A stretch of 64,000 bases of DNA from Kaistella solincola (GCF_000812875.1 NZ_JSYK01000003.1:248001-312000); one strand, 5' to 3'; positions 1-9,003 are shown, counted from the first letter of the stretch. Notes: generated by a model from the sequence alone, not told the origin. Made by a program: numbers and translations.

Positions 1-2
1 CA

Positions 3-134
3 GCGCACGGAATCGCCTGTTATTGGAGTACACCGAAAATGATCAATTATCTTTCGGATTTCCTTTCCTTAGAAGACAATCAAAAATGTTTGGGATTGTT
101 TAATTTAGGAAATTTGGCTGAAATAGCGGAATAA
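3..134 (+). CDS. nitroreductase family protein, 3' end only
   Basis: The frame opening at position 3 runs to a TAA at 132-134 and encodes the last 43 residues of a protein cut by the window edge. The residues A-H-G-I-A-C-Y-W-S-T-P followed by a helix and L-G-L-F-N-L-G-N match, from memory, the end of nitroreductase-fold (FMN, NAD(P)H-dependent) proteins, where G-x-G-x-x-W-S-x-P and L-G-L-x-x-x-G are common. The other two frames hit stops early. Substrate cannot be told from the fragment. It faces hemB tail to tail across a terminator. Confidence 0.6.
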   Translation, partial: AHGIACYWSTPKMINYLSDFLSLEDNQKCLGLFNLGNLAEIAE

Positions 135-157
135 AATTGCTTTAAAATTGACATTAT

Positions 158-190
158 AAAAAAAAGAGCCTTAAAAAGCTCTTTTTTTTT
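158..190. terminator. bidirectional terminator between nitroreductase and hemB
   Basis: Stem AAAAAAGAGC / GCTCTTTTTT around a short loop, with A-rich and T-rich flanks, so it can work on both strands for these convergent genes. Confidence 0.8.
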
Positions 191-204
191 GTTTTTTCAG
201 TCTT

Positions 205-1197
205 TTAACTATTTAAAAGAATTGCCGCTTCTTTGGCTGCGTAGGTGAAAATCATATCGGCGCCGGCCCGTTTAATGCAGGTTAAGCTTTCAATAATTGC
301 TTTGTCATTATCCAGCCAGCCGTTTTGTGCGGCTGCTTTTAACATTGCGTATTCGCCGCTCACATTGTACACCGCAATTGGCAGATCGATCATGTCGCGA
401 ACTTTTGAAACAATGTCTAAATATGGTATTCCCGGTTTAATCATAATGATATCAGCACCTTCGGCAACGTCTTTCAGAACTTCATCTAAAGCTTCACGAG
501 AATTGTGGAAATCCATCTGATAGGTTTTTTTATCTTTTGGAATATCCTGATTTTCTTTCGGAGCAGAATCCAGCGCAGTGCGGAAAGGTCCGTAAAAAGA
601 GCTCGCGTATTTCGCCGCATAGCTTAAAATTCCGACATCGGTGAAACCGTTTTCTTCAAGTCCCTGGCGGATTGCTGCAACACGTCCGTCCATCATATCA
701 CTGGGTGCCATAATATCAGCGCCGGCTTCGGCAAGAGAAACAGACATTTTTACTAGTGCCTCGTTGGTTGCATCGTTATCGATTTTTCCGTTGTTGATAA
801 TTCCGTCGTGACCATACATCGAATAAGGATCCAGCGCCACATCGGGCATAATGACCATTTCCGGCACGGCATCTTTAATGGCTTTAATGGTATTTTGCAT
901 CAAACCGTTTTTGTTCCAGGCTTCTTTTCCGGTATTGTCCTTTAAATCTTCTGAAACTTTCATATAGAGATTCACCCCTTTAATACCTAAAGAAAAAAGT
1001 TCGCGGCATTCCTGAACGGTAAGATCAATTGAGCGGCGGAAAATTCCGGGCATTGCGGAAATGGGTTCCTGTTTTTGTGAACCTTCCATTACGAAAATGG
1101 GCATCACGAAATCATTTGTTGTGAGAACAGTTTCCTGAACAAGAGCGCGCAAAGCGGGAGTGGTACGGAGTCTTCTGTTTCTGGAGTTGATTATCAT
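205..1197 (-). CDS. hemB: porphobilinogen synthase (delta-aminolevulinic acid dehydratase)
   Basis: Condenses two 5-aminolevulinate molecules to porphobilinogen, the second committed step of tetrapyrrole (heme) synthesis in the cytoplasm. The 330-residue length is normal. The two active-site lysines are in SYAAKYAS (K196) and MIKPG (K254, the Schiff-base lysine). The metal loop at 118-132 reads DVALDPYSMYGHDG: the three zinc cysteines of animal and E. coli-type enzymes are replaced by Ala/Asp/Asp, so this is the zinc-independent, magnesium-type form. The ATG at 1195-1197 is preceded by a TAnnTTTG box on the minus strand. Heme supply fits the cytochromes encoded near 41-44 kb, but the gene is alone in its transcript. 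Confidence 0.97.
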   Translation of the reverse strand: MIINSRNRRLRTTPALRALVQETVLTTNDFVMPIFVMEGSQKQEPISAMPGIFRRSIDLTVQECRELFSLGIKGVNLYMKVSEDLKDNTGKEAWNKNGLMQNTIKAIKDAVPEMVIMPDVALDPYSMYGHDGIINNGKIDNDATNEALVKMSVSLAEAGADIMAPSDMMDGRVAAIRQGLEENGFTDVGILSYAAKYASSFYGPFRTALDSAPKENQDIPKDKKTYQMDFHNSREALDEVLKDVAEGADIIMIKPGIPYLDIVSKVRDMIDLPIAVYNVSGEYAMLKAAAQNGWLDNDKAIIESLTCIKRAGADMIFTYAAKEAAILLNS

Positions 1198-1228
1198 AAG
1201 GTTGGAATAATAATTGATTTATCGCTTG

Positions 1229-1236
1229 CAAATTTA
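1229..1236 (-). promoter_or_regulatory. -7 box of hemB promoter
   Basis: On the minus strand the sequence reads TAAATTTG, matching the Bacteroidota -7 consensus TAnnTTTG, about 30 nt before the hemB ATG. No clear TTG sits at the -33 distance. Confidence 0.55.
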
Positions 1237-1280
1237 ACTATAGTTTGCTGAAAATGTGTAGATTTATAAGTTGAATTTCA

Positions 1281-1288
1281 TACTTTTG
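1281..1288 (+). promoter_or_regulatory. -7 box upstream of the small sorting-tail protein
   Basis: TACTTTTG fits TAnnTTTG and lies 31 nt before the GTG start at 1320. No convincing -33 element was seen. Confidence 0.5.
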
Positions 1289-1319
1289 TATAATAATTAG
1301 GTTAAAAAAGAAATAATAG

Positions 1320-1673
1320 GTGAAAAAATTTTTATATTTTGTAATGTTTATCGGCGTTTTAGCAGTAGGTACAAATTCAGTATTTGCGCAGTCTGCTGAC
1401 CGAAGCCTGGCGACACATCAGAAGAACGATGAAGGAGTTTTGGTAGTATATCCAAATCCGGCGCGTGATTTTTTGATGGTGAAAACCAATGACACTTCCC
1501 TTCAGATAAAAACGGTAACCTTTTATTCTATTTTAGGAATGCAGGTAGCAGAATTTCAGGTGAACAAAAATTCCGAAGAAATCCGGCTGGACCGTTTGCG
1601 TCCCGGAAAATATCTGATGAGATACCTTTTAAGCGACAATACGCAAAAAGTGATGCAAATCGTAAAACAATAA
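1320..1673 (+). CDS. small secreted protein made of a signal peptide and a T9SS type A sorting domain
   Basis: The 117-residue product starts at GTG with a signal peptide (K-K-F-L-Y then a hydrophobic run ending in V-F-A-Q, about residues 1-24). After some 20 linker residues the rest (about 45-117) is a Por-secretion-system C-terminal sorting domain: VYPNPARDFL, a central F-Y-S-I-L-G-M-Q-V strand, then R-L-x-P-G-K-Y-L-M-R and a final K-V-M-Q-I-V-K-Q. Such tails normally follow a large cargo, which is absent here. It may be a very small surface protein, a remnant of a larger one, or a stand-alone sorting domain. It has its own promoter box and terminator, and no frameshifted upstream cargo is visible. 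Confidence 0.85.
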   Translation: MKKFLYFVMFIGVLAVGTNSVFAQSADRSLATHQKNDEGVLVVYPNPARDFLMVKTNDTSLQIKTVTFYSILGMQVAEFQVNKNSEEIRLDRLRPGKYLMRYLLSDNTQKVMQIVKQ

Positions 1674-1679
1674 AATCAT

Positions 1680-1709
1680 AACCTTGAAATATTTTTCAAG
1701 GTTTTTTTT
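1680..1709 (+). terminator. rho-independent terminator
   Basis: Perfect 10-bp stem AACCTTGAAA / TTTCAAGGTT with a 4-nt loop, running into a T tract, just after the sorting-tail gene. Confidence 0.9.
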
Positions 1710-1745
1710 ATCTAGTTTAAAGCCGTTTTTCGGGCTTAATTTTCC

Positions 1746-1753
1746 TATTTTTG
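1746..1753 (+). promoter_or_regulatory. -7 box abutting the ndh start (probable leaderless promoter)
   Basis: TATTTTTG ends 5 nt before the ATG at 1759, so transcription would start at or next to the start codon. This argues against the longer in-frame start at 1684, which lies inside the preceding terminator. Confidence 0.6.
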
Positions 1754-1758
1754 TAATA

Positions 1759-3021
1759 ATGGAAGCACGAGAAAAAATAGTGATTGTCGGCGGTGGCTTT
1801 GCGGGACTGCAGTTGGCCAGAACTTTAAATAATAAAAGAAAAAAAGTGATGGTCATCGATAAGGTGAACCATCATATGTTTCAGCCGCTATTTTATCAGG
1901 TTGCGTGCGGGCGGATTGAACCCAGCAATATTTCTTTCCCTTTCCGGAAAATTTTTCAGCGCTCCCATAATATTCAGTATCGGCTTGCAGATGTACAGCA
2001 GATTATTCCCGAACAGAATAAAATCATTACTGCAGATTCCGAATTTACTTACGATAAACTCGTGCTTGCCACCGGCTGTAAAACCAATTATTTCGGAAAC
2101 AAAAAGATGGAAAAGCTTACGTTTGGGATGAAAACCACTCAGGAAGCGATTTCTATCAGAAATCATGTGCTTCTGACCTTCGAGAAACTCATCAGCGAAC
2201 GCCGGCGAACCGATGACGGAAACTGGAATATCGTTATTGTGGGCAGCGGACCAACAGGTGTAGAGCTTGCCGGAGCTTTTGCAGAAATGAAGAAAGATAT
2301 TCTGCCGCGCGATTATCCGCATATGAATTTCAACGATTTGAAAATCATTCTCATCAGTTCTACTGAAACTCCTTTGCAAACGATGAGCGAGGAAGCCCAG
2401 CAAAAAGCCGATGAATATCTGAAAGAACTTGGTGTAATTTTTATGCGCGACGAAATGGTTACTGATTATAACGGTGATTTCGTTTCAACAGAAAGCGGCA
2501 AAACCATTCCCGCCAATAACGTCATCTGGGCGGCCGGAGTTACCGGAAATATTATTGCCGGCATTAATCCTGAAAATATCATCAGAAACCGTTTTGTAAC
2601 CGACCGCTATAACCGTGTGAAAGGTTATGACAATATTTTTGCAATAGGAGACATCGCCCATATGGAAACGCCAAAATACCCTGCGGCGCATCCACAGGTG
2701 GCCAATGTGGCCATTAACCAGGGGAAAAACCTGGGACGGAATATTTTGAAAAAAAACCTCAAAGAGTGGGAAGAATTTGAGTATATCGACCGCGGCAGCA
2801 TGGCAACGATCGGGAAGCATCGCGCCGTTGTAGATTTACCGAATCTTAAATTTCAAGGCCTTTTAGCCTGGTATTTCTGGATGTTTTTGCACTTGATGCT
2901 CATTTTGAGTGTTCGCAACAAAGTCGCCATATTTTTAAACTGGATGTGGAGCTATTTAAACAAAGATTCCTCATTGCGACTCATCATTATTCCAACCAAA
3001 AAGAACAATACCGAACAATGA
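1759..3021 (+). CDS. ndh: type II NADH:quinone oxidoreductase
   Basis: Single-subunit, non-proton-pumping NADH dehydrogenase that passes electrons from NADH through FAD to menaquinone at the inner face of the membrane. The 420-residue protein begins with the FAD-binding fold [13 protein letters not shown] (about residues 7-19) and has a second Rossmann motif [12 protein letters not shown] for NADH mid-protein. The second FAD motif [10 protein letters not shown] is present. The C-terminal part is amphipathic and Trp/Leu-rich ([17 protein letters not shown]), as expected for the membrane anchor. An in-frame ATG at 1684 would add 25 residues but lies in the upstream terminator. The stop overlaps the trmD start by four bases (ATGA), so translation is probably coupled. 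Confidence 0.93.
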   Translation: MEAREKIVIVGGGFAGLQLARTLNNKRKKVMVIDKVNHHMFQPLFYQVACGRIEPSNISFPFRKIFQRSHNIQYRLADVQQIIPEQNKIITADSEFTYDKLVLATGCKTNYFGNKKMEKLTFGMKTTQEAISIRNHVLLTFEKLISERRRTDDGNWNIVIVGSGPTGVELAGAFAEMKKDILPRDYPHMNFNDLKIILISSTETPLQTMSEEAQQKADEYLKELGVIFMRDEMVTDYNGDFVSTESGKTIPANNVIWAAGVTGNIIAGINPENIIRNRFVTDRYNRVKGYDNIFAIGDIAHMETPKYPAAHPQVANVAINQGKNLGRNILKKNLKEWEEFEYIDRGSMATIGKHRAVVDLPNLKFQGLLAWYFWMFLHLMLILSVRNKVAIFLNWMWSYLNKDSSLRLIIIPTKKNNTEQ

Positions 3022-3695
3022 GAATAGATATTGTAAGCGTATTGCCGGAGCTGATGCAAAGTCCCTTTGAAACTTCCATCCTGAAACGCGCTGTAGACAA
3101 AGGATTGGTAGAAGTACATTTTCATCATTTGCGGGAATGGGGAATTGGAAAACATCGGCAGATTGATGATGAACCGTACGGCGGTGGTGCCGGAATGGTG
3201 ATGCTGATTGAACCATTGGATGCCTGCTTATCCGAATTAAAATCTCAGCGTGACTACGATGAGGTGATTTATCTGACGCCGGACGGCGAAACTTTAACGC
3301 AAAGAATTGCAAATACGTTATCGATTCAGAAAAACCTGATTTTTCTGTGTGGTCATTACAAAGGAATTGATCAGCGCGTGCGCGAACTGCATATCACCAA
3401 AGAAATTTCCATTGGCGATTTCGTGCTTACCGGCGGCGAACTGGCAGCGTGCGTGCTTGCTGATTCAGTAATTCGTCTTTTACCTGGAGTTTTAAATGAT
3501 GAACAATCTGCCCTTACCGACAGTTTTCAGGACGGTTTACTTTCACCACCGATTTACACCCGGCCTGCGGAATACAAAGGTTTAAAAGTGCCCGAAATTT
3601 TGCTGAGCGGAAATTCAAAAAAAATTGAAGACTGGCACTACGAAGAAGCATTGAGAATTACCCGCGAAAAACGCCCGGATCTTTTAGGCGAATAA
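3018..3695 (+). CDS. trmD: tRNA (guanine-37-N1)-methyltransferase
   Basis: Methylates G37 next to the anticodon of tRNAs reading CNN codons, using S-adenosylmethionine, and prevents +1 frameshifting. The product is 225 residues from [10 protein letters not shown], the usual TrmD beginning. The SPOUT trefoil-knot segments are clear: [12 protein letters not shown] and [36 protein letters not shown] is also typical. The start at 3018 was chosen over an upstream in-frame ATG at 2946 because it overlaps the ndh stop as ATGA and restores the family N-terminus. In many bacteria trmD follows rpsP-rimM; here those two are 16 kb away. Confidence 0.96.
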   Translation: MRIDIVSVLPELMQSPFETSILKRAVDKGLVEVHFHHLREWGIGKHRQIDDEPYGGGAGMVMLIEPLDACLSELKSQRDYDEVIYLTPDGETLTQRIANTLSIQKNLIFLCGHYKGIDQRVRELHITKEISIGDFVLTGGELAACVLADSVIRLLPGVLNDEQSALTDSFQDGLLSPPIYTRPAEYKGLKVPEILLSGNSKKIEDWHYEEALRITREKRPDLLGE

Positions 3696-3713
3696 GCAGT
3701 TCACATTTTCGAG

Positions 3714-3742
3714 TTTTTTGCCCTTTTAGCGCCTAATTTTTT
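3714..3742. repeat. dispersed palindromic repeat, family 1
   Basis: Core GCCCTTTTAGCGCC between T-rich arms, ending two bases before the ATG at 3744. It belongs to the intergenic family with ideal core GCCGTTTTAGCGGC (reverse GCCGCTAAAACGGC). Confidence 0.6.
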
Positions 3743-3743
3743 T

Positions 3744-4703
3744 ATGATGTTAACCACTGCTGACACCGAGATTGTTTCGTTTTATAATGTGGAGAATCTG
3801 TTCACTCCGGATCCGCCGCCAAAACACAAGCGCGACCCGACGCCATCAGGACTTCAGAACTGGGACGAACGAAAATATCAAAATAAACTTTTCAAGATCT
3901 CCGGCGTTTTTCATATGATTGAAGAACGTGAAGGTGTACTGCCGATGCTTATCGGGCTGTCGGAAATCCAAGGTAGAAAGCCACTGGAAGATTTAATAGC
4001 CCTGCCGGCCTTTAAGTCGAAATATGGAATTCTACATTATAACTCCATGGACGAACGCGGTGTGGATGTCGCGCTGTTATACGACAAAGAAAAAATCGAA
4101 GTTATTTCATCGGAACCACTTTCTTATTTTTTCACGGTTAAAACGGCAGATTTTGAATATTTTGATACCACGCGCGATGTTTTATTTTGCAAAATAAAAT
4201 ACCAAAATATAATGCTGAATGTTTTTGTGCTTCATTTGCCTTCGAAACGAGAAAAAGATGTCAACAAATCACGAAGACAATATATTTTGAATGACCTTAA
4301 ACAGAAAATTGAAGAAATATCTGAAGTATCCAATGCACCGGTTGTGATTATGGGTGATTTCAACGAAAACCCCGATGAGGAAATGATTGCCGATTTTACT
4401 TATGACAAAGATTATGAGAAGTCGCTGATTAATCCTTTTCTGCACTTATACCAAAACGAAAAATTTTCTACATTTCATTATAAAAGTGGCTTACTTTTTG
4501 ACCAAATGATGCTAACGCGACATTTTCTGGATGAAAACTTCCCTTTAACTGTAAAAGATGCGAAAGTTTTTAACCACGAAAAATTGCAGAACTGGCATCA
4601 GAAATTTTCCGGCAGACCGTTTAGAACTTATTCCGGGACAAGATATTTAGGAGGATATAGTGATCATTTTCCTATTTTAATTACCTTTAATGCCAAAATG
4701 TAA
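3744..4703 (+). CDS. endonuclease/exonuclease/phosphatase family protein
   Basis: Metal-dependent phosphoesterase of the EEP fold (DNase I, exonuclease III, inositol phosphatases). The 319-residue protein shows the family landmarks in order: YNVENLF near the N-terminus, the metal glutamate in GLSEIQG, the catalytic VVIMGDFNENP, and the final Asp-His pair in GGYSDHFPIL. No signal peptide is apparent. Substrate cannot be told; flavobacterial relatives are annotated only by fold. ATG codons occur at 3744 and 3747. It stands between trmD and a Lrp-type regulator with no strong terminator on either side. Confidence 0.85.
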   Translation: MMLTTADTEIVSFYNVENLFTPDPPPKHKRDPTPSGLQNWDERKYQNKLFKISGVFHMIEEREGVLPMLIGLSEIQGRKPLEDLIALPAFKSKYGILHYNSMDERGVDVALLYDKEKIEVISSEPLSYFFTVKTADFEYFDTTRDVLFCKIKYQNIMLNVFVLHLPSKREKDVNKSRRQYILNDLKQKIEEISEVSNAPVVIMGDFNENPDEEMIADFTYDKDYEKSLINPFLHLYQNEKFSTFHYKSGLLFDQMMLTRHFLDENFPLTVKDAKVFNHEKLQNWHQKFSGRPFRTYSGTRYLGGYSDHFPILITFNAKM

Positions 4704-4744
4704 TCGCTAATAATAATCTATTATGGTACCCAAATATATAAAAC

Positions 4745-5215
4745 ATGAAAAATGCGGTCAGTACACAATATCATTTAGATAATATAGATAAGGAAATCAT
4801 CTATATGTTGATGGACAATGCCAAAACTTCGCTTGCGCATATCTCAAAAAATGTCGGAATCTCTACAACTGCCGTGCATCAGCGCATAAAAAAACTAGAA
4901 CAGGCGGGAGTTATAGAAAATTCTATTTCATTTCTAAATCCACGGAAAATCGGCTTTAATGTTGTTTCATACATCGGCGTTTTTCTGGAGCAGCCAAGTC
5001 ATTACCACGACGCGGTAAAAGCTTTGCAGGACGTAAATGAAGTCGTCGAAGCACATTACACCACAGGAAATTACACCATTTTCCTGAAGGTTTTATGTCG
5101 CGACAACGATCATTTGATGCAGATATTAAACAAACTTCAAAAATTAAAAGGCGTTACCCGCACCGAGACTTTTATCTCGCTGGAGCAAAGTATCAGCCGA
5201 CAATTACGGGTTTAA
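4745..5215 (+). CDS. Lrp/AsnC family transcriptional regulator
   Basis: 156-residue DNA-binding regulator. Residues about 8-65 form the AsnC-type winged helix-turn-helix (D-N-I-D-K-E-I-I-Y-M-L, then ISKNVGISTTAVHQRIKKLE), followed by the RAM ligand-binding domain (about 75-150, with G-x-Y-T-I-F-L-K-V and a C-terminal R-T-E-T-F-I-S-L). Members sense amino acids and assemble as octamers. Here the target is unknown. deoC follows on the same strand but has its own promoter box after a terminator, so co-transcription is unlikely. Confidence 0.92.
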   Translation: MKNAVSTQYHLDNIDKEIIYMLMDNAKTSLAHISKNVGISTTAVHQRIKKLEQAGVIENSISFLNPRKIGFNVVSYIGVFLEQPSHYHDAVKALQDVNEVVEAHYTTGNYTIFLKVLCRDNDHLMQILNKLQKLKGVTRTETFISLEQSISRQLRV

Positions 5216-5237
5216 ACAGCTTTTTTTTACGATTTAC

Positions 5238-5266
5238 AAAGTATGCTTTTCGGGCATACTTTTTTG
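5238..5266 (+). terminator. rho-independent terminator after the Lrp regulator
   Basis: Stem AAAGTATGC / GCATACTTT around a TTTTCGG loop, then a T tract. Confidence 0.85.
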
Positions 5267-5302
5267 ATTTTAAGACACTCTATATTATTTAAGATAAATG
5301 GT

Positions 5303-5310
5303 TAATTTTG
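5303..5310 (+). promoter_or_regulatory. -7 box of the deoC promoter
   Basis: TAATTTTG matches TAnnTTTG and leaves a leader of about 45 nt before the deoC ATG. Confidence 0.5.
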
Positions 5311-5356
5311 CTGAATATAAATCACCACAAATATTTTCTAATTTAATATATATTTC

Positions 5357-6355
5357 ATGCAGAAAACATTAGAAAAAAATGCTGCTCAAACCACGGAAAA
5401 TTCCATTTTGACAAGAAACGAAGGTTTGCCTTTCAATACCAAATATTTCGATTTTATCAATATTAACCGTAGCGCGATAGAACGACGCGTATCAACGTTG
5501 ACGGGCCGTCGCAGCGTAAAAAAAGAATTTCAGGCCGCCTGGTTGCTCAAGGCGATTTCAATGATCGACCTTACAACTTTAGCGGGCGACGACACGCGCG
5601 GAAACGTTTTGAGACTTTGCGAAAAAGCGAAAAATCCGGTGCGTAAGGATATTTTAAAAAGTTTGAACATGCAGGACGCCAACCTTACAACAGGCGCGGT
5701 CTGCGTTTATCATACCTTAATTCCGTTTGCGAAAGAAGCTTTAAAAGGGACTTCAATTCCAATTGCCGCAGTTTCTACCGGCTTCCCGGCAGGGAAAATT
5801 TCGCTGGAAGAAAAACTGACGGAAATTAAAAAATCAGTCGCTGCGGGAGCTACAGAAATCGATATTGTAATTTCCCGCGACCTGGTTTTAGAATCCAAAT
5901 GGCAGGAACTGTATAACGAAATTCGCCTGTGCCGCGAAGCTTGCGGCGAAGCGCACATGAAAACCATTCTGGCAACCGGCGAAATCCCAACCTACACCAA
6001 AGTCGCCAAAGCTTCCTGGGTTGCCATGATGGCGGGTTCAGATTTCATCAAAACTTCCACTGGAAAAGAATCTGTTAACGCAACTTTAGCGATCAGTTTA
6101 GTTATGATTCGCTGCATCCGAGATTATTACGAGCTTACCGGCTGCAAAATCGGTTACAAACCGGCGGGCGGCATCCAGAAAGCAAAACAGGCGCTGGATT
6201 ATTTAATTTTGGTAAAAGAAGAATTGGGCAACGACTGGTTAACGCCGGAACTTTTCCGTTTTGGCGCAAGTTCGCTCCTTGGCGACATCGAAAGACAGCT
6301 GGAACATTACGTAACAGGTAGATACAGTGCAAGTTTCCGTCATCCGATGGCGTAA
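5357..6355 (+). CDS. deoC: deoxyribose-phosphate aldolase, long form
   Basis: Cleaves 2-deoxyribose 5-phosphate to glyceraldehyde 3-phosphate and acetaldehyde through a lysine Schiff base. The 332-residue protein is the long DeoC type, with about 60 extra N-terminal residues relative to the classical 220-250. The Schiff-base lysine is K232 in SDFIKTSTGKE and the second active-site lysine is K268 in GYKPAGGI. The catalytic-fold segments M-I-D-L-T-T-L-A-G-D-D-T-R and T-E-I-D-I-V-I are present. The next gene on the same strand is an aldehyde dehydrogenase, which would oxidise the acetaldehyde, so the pair makes a short deoxynucleoside salvage/catabolic unit. Confidence 0.96.
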   Translation: MQKTLEKNAAQTTENSILTRNEGLPFNTKYFDFININRSAIERRVSTLTGRRSVKKEFQAAWLLKAISMIDLTTLAGDDTRGNVLRLCEKAKNPVRKDILKSLNMQDANLTTGAVCVYHTLIPFAKEALKGTSIPIAAVSTGFPAGKISLEEKLTEIKKSVAAGATEIDIVISRDLVLESKWQELYNEIRLCREACGEAHMKTILATGEIPTYTKVAKASWVAMMAGSDFIKTSTGKESVNATLAISLVMIRCIRDYYELTGCKIGYKPAGGIQKAKQALDYLILVKEELGNDWLTPELFRFGASSLLGDIERQLEHYVTGRYSASFRHPMA

Positions 6356-6360
6356 ATTTT

Positions 6361-6446
6361 TTGGGCGCCTTTTTCCGCCCTCCACTCCCGCTTTTTTTGC
6401 TCCATTGCATTTCGCAAAAAAGAGCTTCGTTCAGGTCGGGGCGCAA
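6361..6446 (+). repeat. dispersed hairpin repeat, family 2, copy A
   Basis: Begins TTGGGCGCCTTTTTCCGCC and ends GGTCGGGGCGC. Central stem GCTTTTTTTGC (6390-6400) / GCAAAAAAGAGC (6413-6424) and a small 5' stem GGGCG / CGCCC. It aligns almost base for base with the copy at 38021-38089 outside the stem. It fills the deoC-aldehyde dehydrogenase gap. Confidence 0.7.
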
Positions 6447-6609
6447 CGAAAAACGGAAAACGGAAAAAGAAGTTTAAAATTAAAGTTTTATTTTTTCGGA
6501 GCTAAAACATCATTTTTTTAGCTTTTGACAAACTTAAAAAACGAAATTATTTGTGACTTTTGTGGTTCATTACCACCTCACCGCATTACCAATTTATCAT
6601 ATCAACATA

Positions 6610-9003
6610 ATGGAAATCAAAGAAATATACGACACCATGATTTACGGTCCCGCTCCGGAAACTGCTGCTCCTGCGGTAGAATTTTTAGAAAATCACGACA
6701 GAACATTCGATCTTTTCATCGGTGGTGAGTGGGTGAAACCGCATTCCAAGAAATATATGGATTCCAACAATCCATCAAATAAAGAATTTTTAGCAAAAAT
6801 CGCTGAAGCCGACGAAACCGACGTCGACAAAGCCGTGATGGCAGCCAACAGCGCGCTTTCAGAATGGGTAGCAATTGGTGGTTTTGAACGTGCGAAATAT
6901 CTGTACGCAATAGCGCGTCAGATTCAGAAACATTCACGCCTTTTTGCGGTTTTAGAAACTTTGGACAACGGAAAACCAATCCGCGAAACCCGCGATATCG
7001 ATATTCCAATCGTTGCACGTCATTTTTATCACCACGCAGGTTGGGCAAAACTCATGGATACTGAATTCCGCGATTATCAGGAAGTTGGCGTTATCGGCCA
7101 AATTATTCCGTGGAATTTCCCTTTAATGATGCTTTCCTGGAAAGTGGCGCCAGCTTTAGCCATGGGAAATACCATCGTTTTAAAACCTGCAGAATATACT
7201 TCATTAACCGCACTTTTGTTTGCGGAAATCTGTGAAAAAGTTGGGCTTCCAAAAGGTGTTGTAAATATCGTAACAGGTCGCGGAACCGTTGCCGGAAATG
7301 CTTTGGTCAATCACAAAGACATCCAGAAAGTTGCCTTCACCGGTTCCACCAAAGTCGGAAAAATTCTTAGAACAAATATCGCAGGAAGCGGCAAAAAAAT
7401 ATCCCTTGAATTGGGTGGAAAATCTCCGTTTATCGTTTTCGAAGATGCAGATTTAGATTCGGCAATTGAAGGAATTGTGGACGCAATTTGGTTTAATCAG
7501 GGTCAGGTTTGTTGTGCGGGTTCAAGATTATTGGTTCAGGAATCTGTTTCTGAAAAATTCTACAAAAAACTGCGCGCCCGCATGGAAACTTTGCGCATCG
7601 GCGATCCGCTGGATAAAGCCGTTGACATGGGTTCCATTGTTGATCCGATTCAGTTGAAAACCATAAAAGATTTGGTAAATATCGGCATCGAAGAAGGTTG
7701 CACCATTTACCAACCAAAAAACGGACTGCCGGAAAACGGTTGGTTTTATCCGCCAACTTTATTCACCGACGTGCCGACAAGCGCTGTAATTGCACAGGAA
7801 GAAATTTTCGGGCCGGTTTTGGTCGCCATGACTTTCCGTTCACACTCCGAAGCATTGACGTTGGCAAACAATACAAAATATGGTTTGGCGGCGAGTGTCT
7901 GGACAGAAAATATCAATTTAGCTTTAGACATTGCACCGAAAATCAAAGCCGGAAGTGTTTGGATCAACTGTACAAATCAGTTTGATGCAGCGGCAGGTTT
8001 TGGTGGTTATAGAGAATCTGGTTTTGGCCGCGAAGGTGGAAGAGAAGGTTTGTATGAATATTTAAAACCAAAAGTGGAAGCCGAATTTACTTCAGCACCG
8101 GTTTTGCCAAAAGCTGAAAAGCAAAAAAACAGTATAAAAGCAGCCAATATTTTAGCGGATATCGACCGTACTACGAAAATGTACATCGGTGGAAAGCAGG
8201 CGCGCCCGGATGGTGGTTACAGCACGGAAATCACCAATTCTTTCGGTGAGTACATCGGCGAAGTTTCTGAAGGAAACCGAAAAGACATCCGAAATGCTGT
8301 GGAAGCGGCGCACGCGGAAAAATCGTGGGGCGGAATGACCGGTCACGCACGAGCGCAGGTTCTTTATTATATCGCAGAAAATTTGGCCATTCGCGCGGAA
8401 GAATTTGCGGAAAGAATCGTAGAAATGACCAACCAATCTTTGGAATCCGCGCAGGATGAGGTTGAAAAATCAATCGAAAGAATCTATACTTACGCGGCTT
8501 ACACCGATAAATACGATGGTGCAGCACATTCCACTGTTCAAAGAATGGTTACACTTGCAATGCCGGAAGCAGTCGGTGTGATGGGAATTATCTGTCCTGA
8601 AGAAAATCCGCTTTTAGGATTTATTTCTACGGTGATTCCGGCAATCGCGATGGGAAATAGAGTGGTGGTAATTCCATCAGAAAAAAATCCGTTTTCAGCA
8701 ACCGATTTTTATCAAATTCTGGAAACTTCCGATGTTCCTGCAGGAACGGTAAATATTGTTACCGGTCCGAAAGACGATTTAGCCAATGAACTTGCGAAAC
8801 ATTATAATGTAGAAGGAATTTGGTATTTCGGAACCGCGGAAGGAAGTAAAAACATCGAATTATTATCTACTGAGTCGATGAAAAGATCCTGGGTGAATTT
8901 CGGAAAATACCGAAACTGGCTGAACCCGAAACACGGCGAAGGTCCGGAATTTCTGCGTCACGCAACAGAAATCAAGAATATCTGGATTCCGTACGGCGCT
9001 TAA
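6610..9003 (+). CDS. two-domain aldehyde dehydrogenase (ALDH16-like)
   Basis: NAD(P)-dependent oxidation of an aldehyde, probably the acetaldehyde released by DeoC. The 797-residue protein is far longer than the usual 480-500. The first domain (about 20-500) is complete: I-I-P-W-N-F-P cofactor motif, F-T-G-S-T-K-V-G, L-E-L-G-G-K-S-P with the catalytic Glu, and catalytic Cys in NQGQVCCAG (C301/C302). The second domain (about 520-797) repeats the N-terminal half (I-C-P-E-E-N-P, I-A-M-G-N-R-V-V-V-I-P-S-E, N-I-V-T-G) but ends without its own catalytic Cys block. This layout matches the ALDH16 family. The ATG at 6610 was preferred to one at 6553 because M-E-I-K-E-I-Y-D-T-M starts the conserved region. 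A family 2 repeat lies between it and deoC. Confidence 0.9.
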   Translation: MEIKEIYDTMIYGPAPETAAPAVEFLENHDRTFDLFIGGEWVKPHSKKYMDSNNPSNKEFLAKIAEADETDVDKAVMAANSALSEWVAIGGFERAKYLYAIARQIQKHSRLFAVLETLDNGKPIRETRDIDIPIVARHFYHHAGWAKLMDTEFRDYQEVGVIGQIIPWNFPLMMLSWKVAPALAMGNTIVLKPAEYTSLTALLFAEICEKVGLPKGVVNIVTGRGTVAGNALVNHKDIQKVAFTGSTKVGKILRTNIAGSGKKISLELGGKSPFIVFEDADLDSAIEGIVDAIWFNQGQVCCAGSRLLVQESVSEKFYKKLRARMETLRIGDPLDKAVDMGSIVDPIQLKTIKDLVNIGIEEGCTIYQPKNGLPENGWFYPPTLFTDVPTSAVIAQEEIFGPVLVAMTFRSHSEALTLANNTKYGLAASVWTENINLALDIAPKIKAGSVWINCTNQFDAAAGFGGYRESGFGREGGREGLYEYLKPKVEAEFTSAPVLPKAEKQKNSIKAANILADIDRTTKMYIGGKQARPDGGYSTEITNSFGEYIGEVSEGNRKDIRNAVEAAHAEKSWGGMTGHARAQVLYYIAENLAIRAEEFAERIVEMTNQSLESAQDEVEKSIERIYTYAAYTDKYDGAAHSTVQRMVTLAMPEAVGVMGIICPEENPLLGFISTVIPAIAMGNRVVVIPSEKNPFSATDFYQILETSDVPAGTVNIVTGPKDDLANELAKHYNVEGIWYFGTAEGSKNIELLSTESMKRSWVNFGKYRNWLNPKHGEGPEFLRHATEIKNIWIPYGA

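Noticed and set aside
1684-1758. Longer in-frame start for ndh
   Set aside because: The extra 25 codons lie within the preceding terminator and upstream of the -7 box, and the FAD motif follows normally from 1759.
6327-6521. Plus-strand frame across the deoC end and the gap
   Set aside because: It overlaps deoC in another frame and runs through the family 2 repeat; no start signal or conserved sequence.
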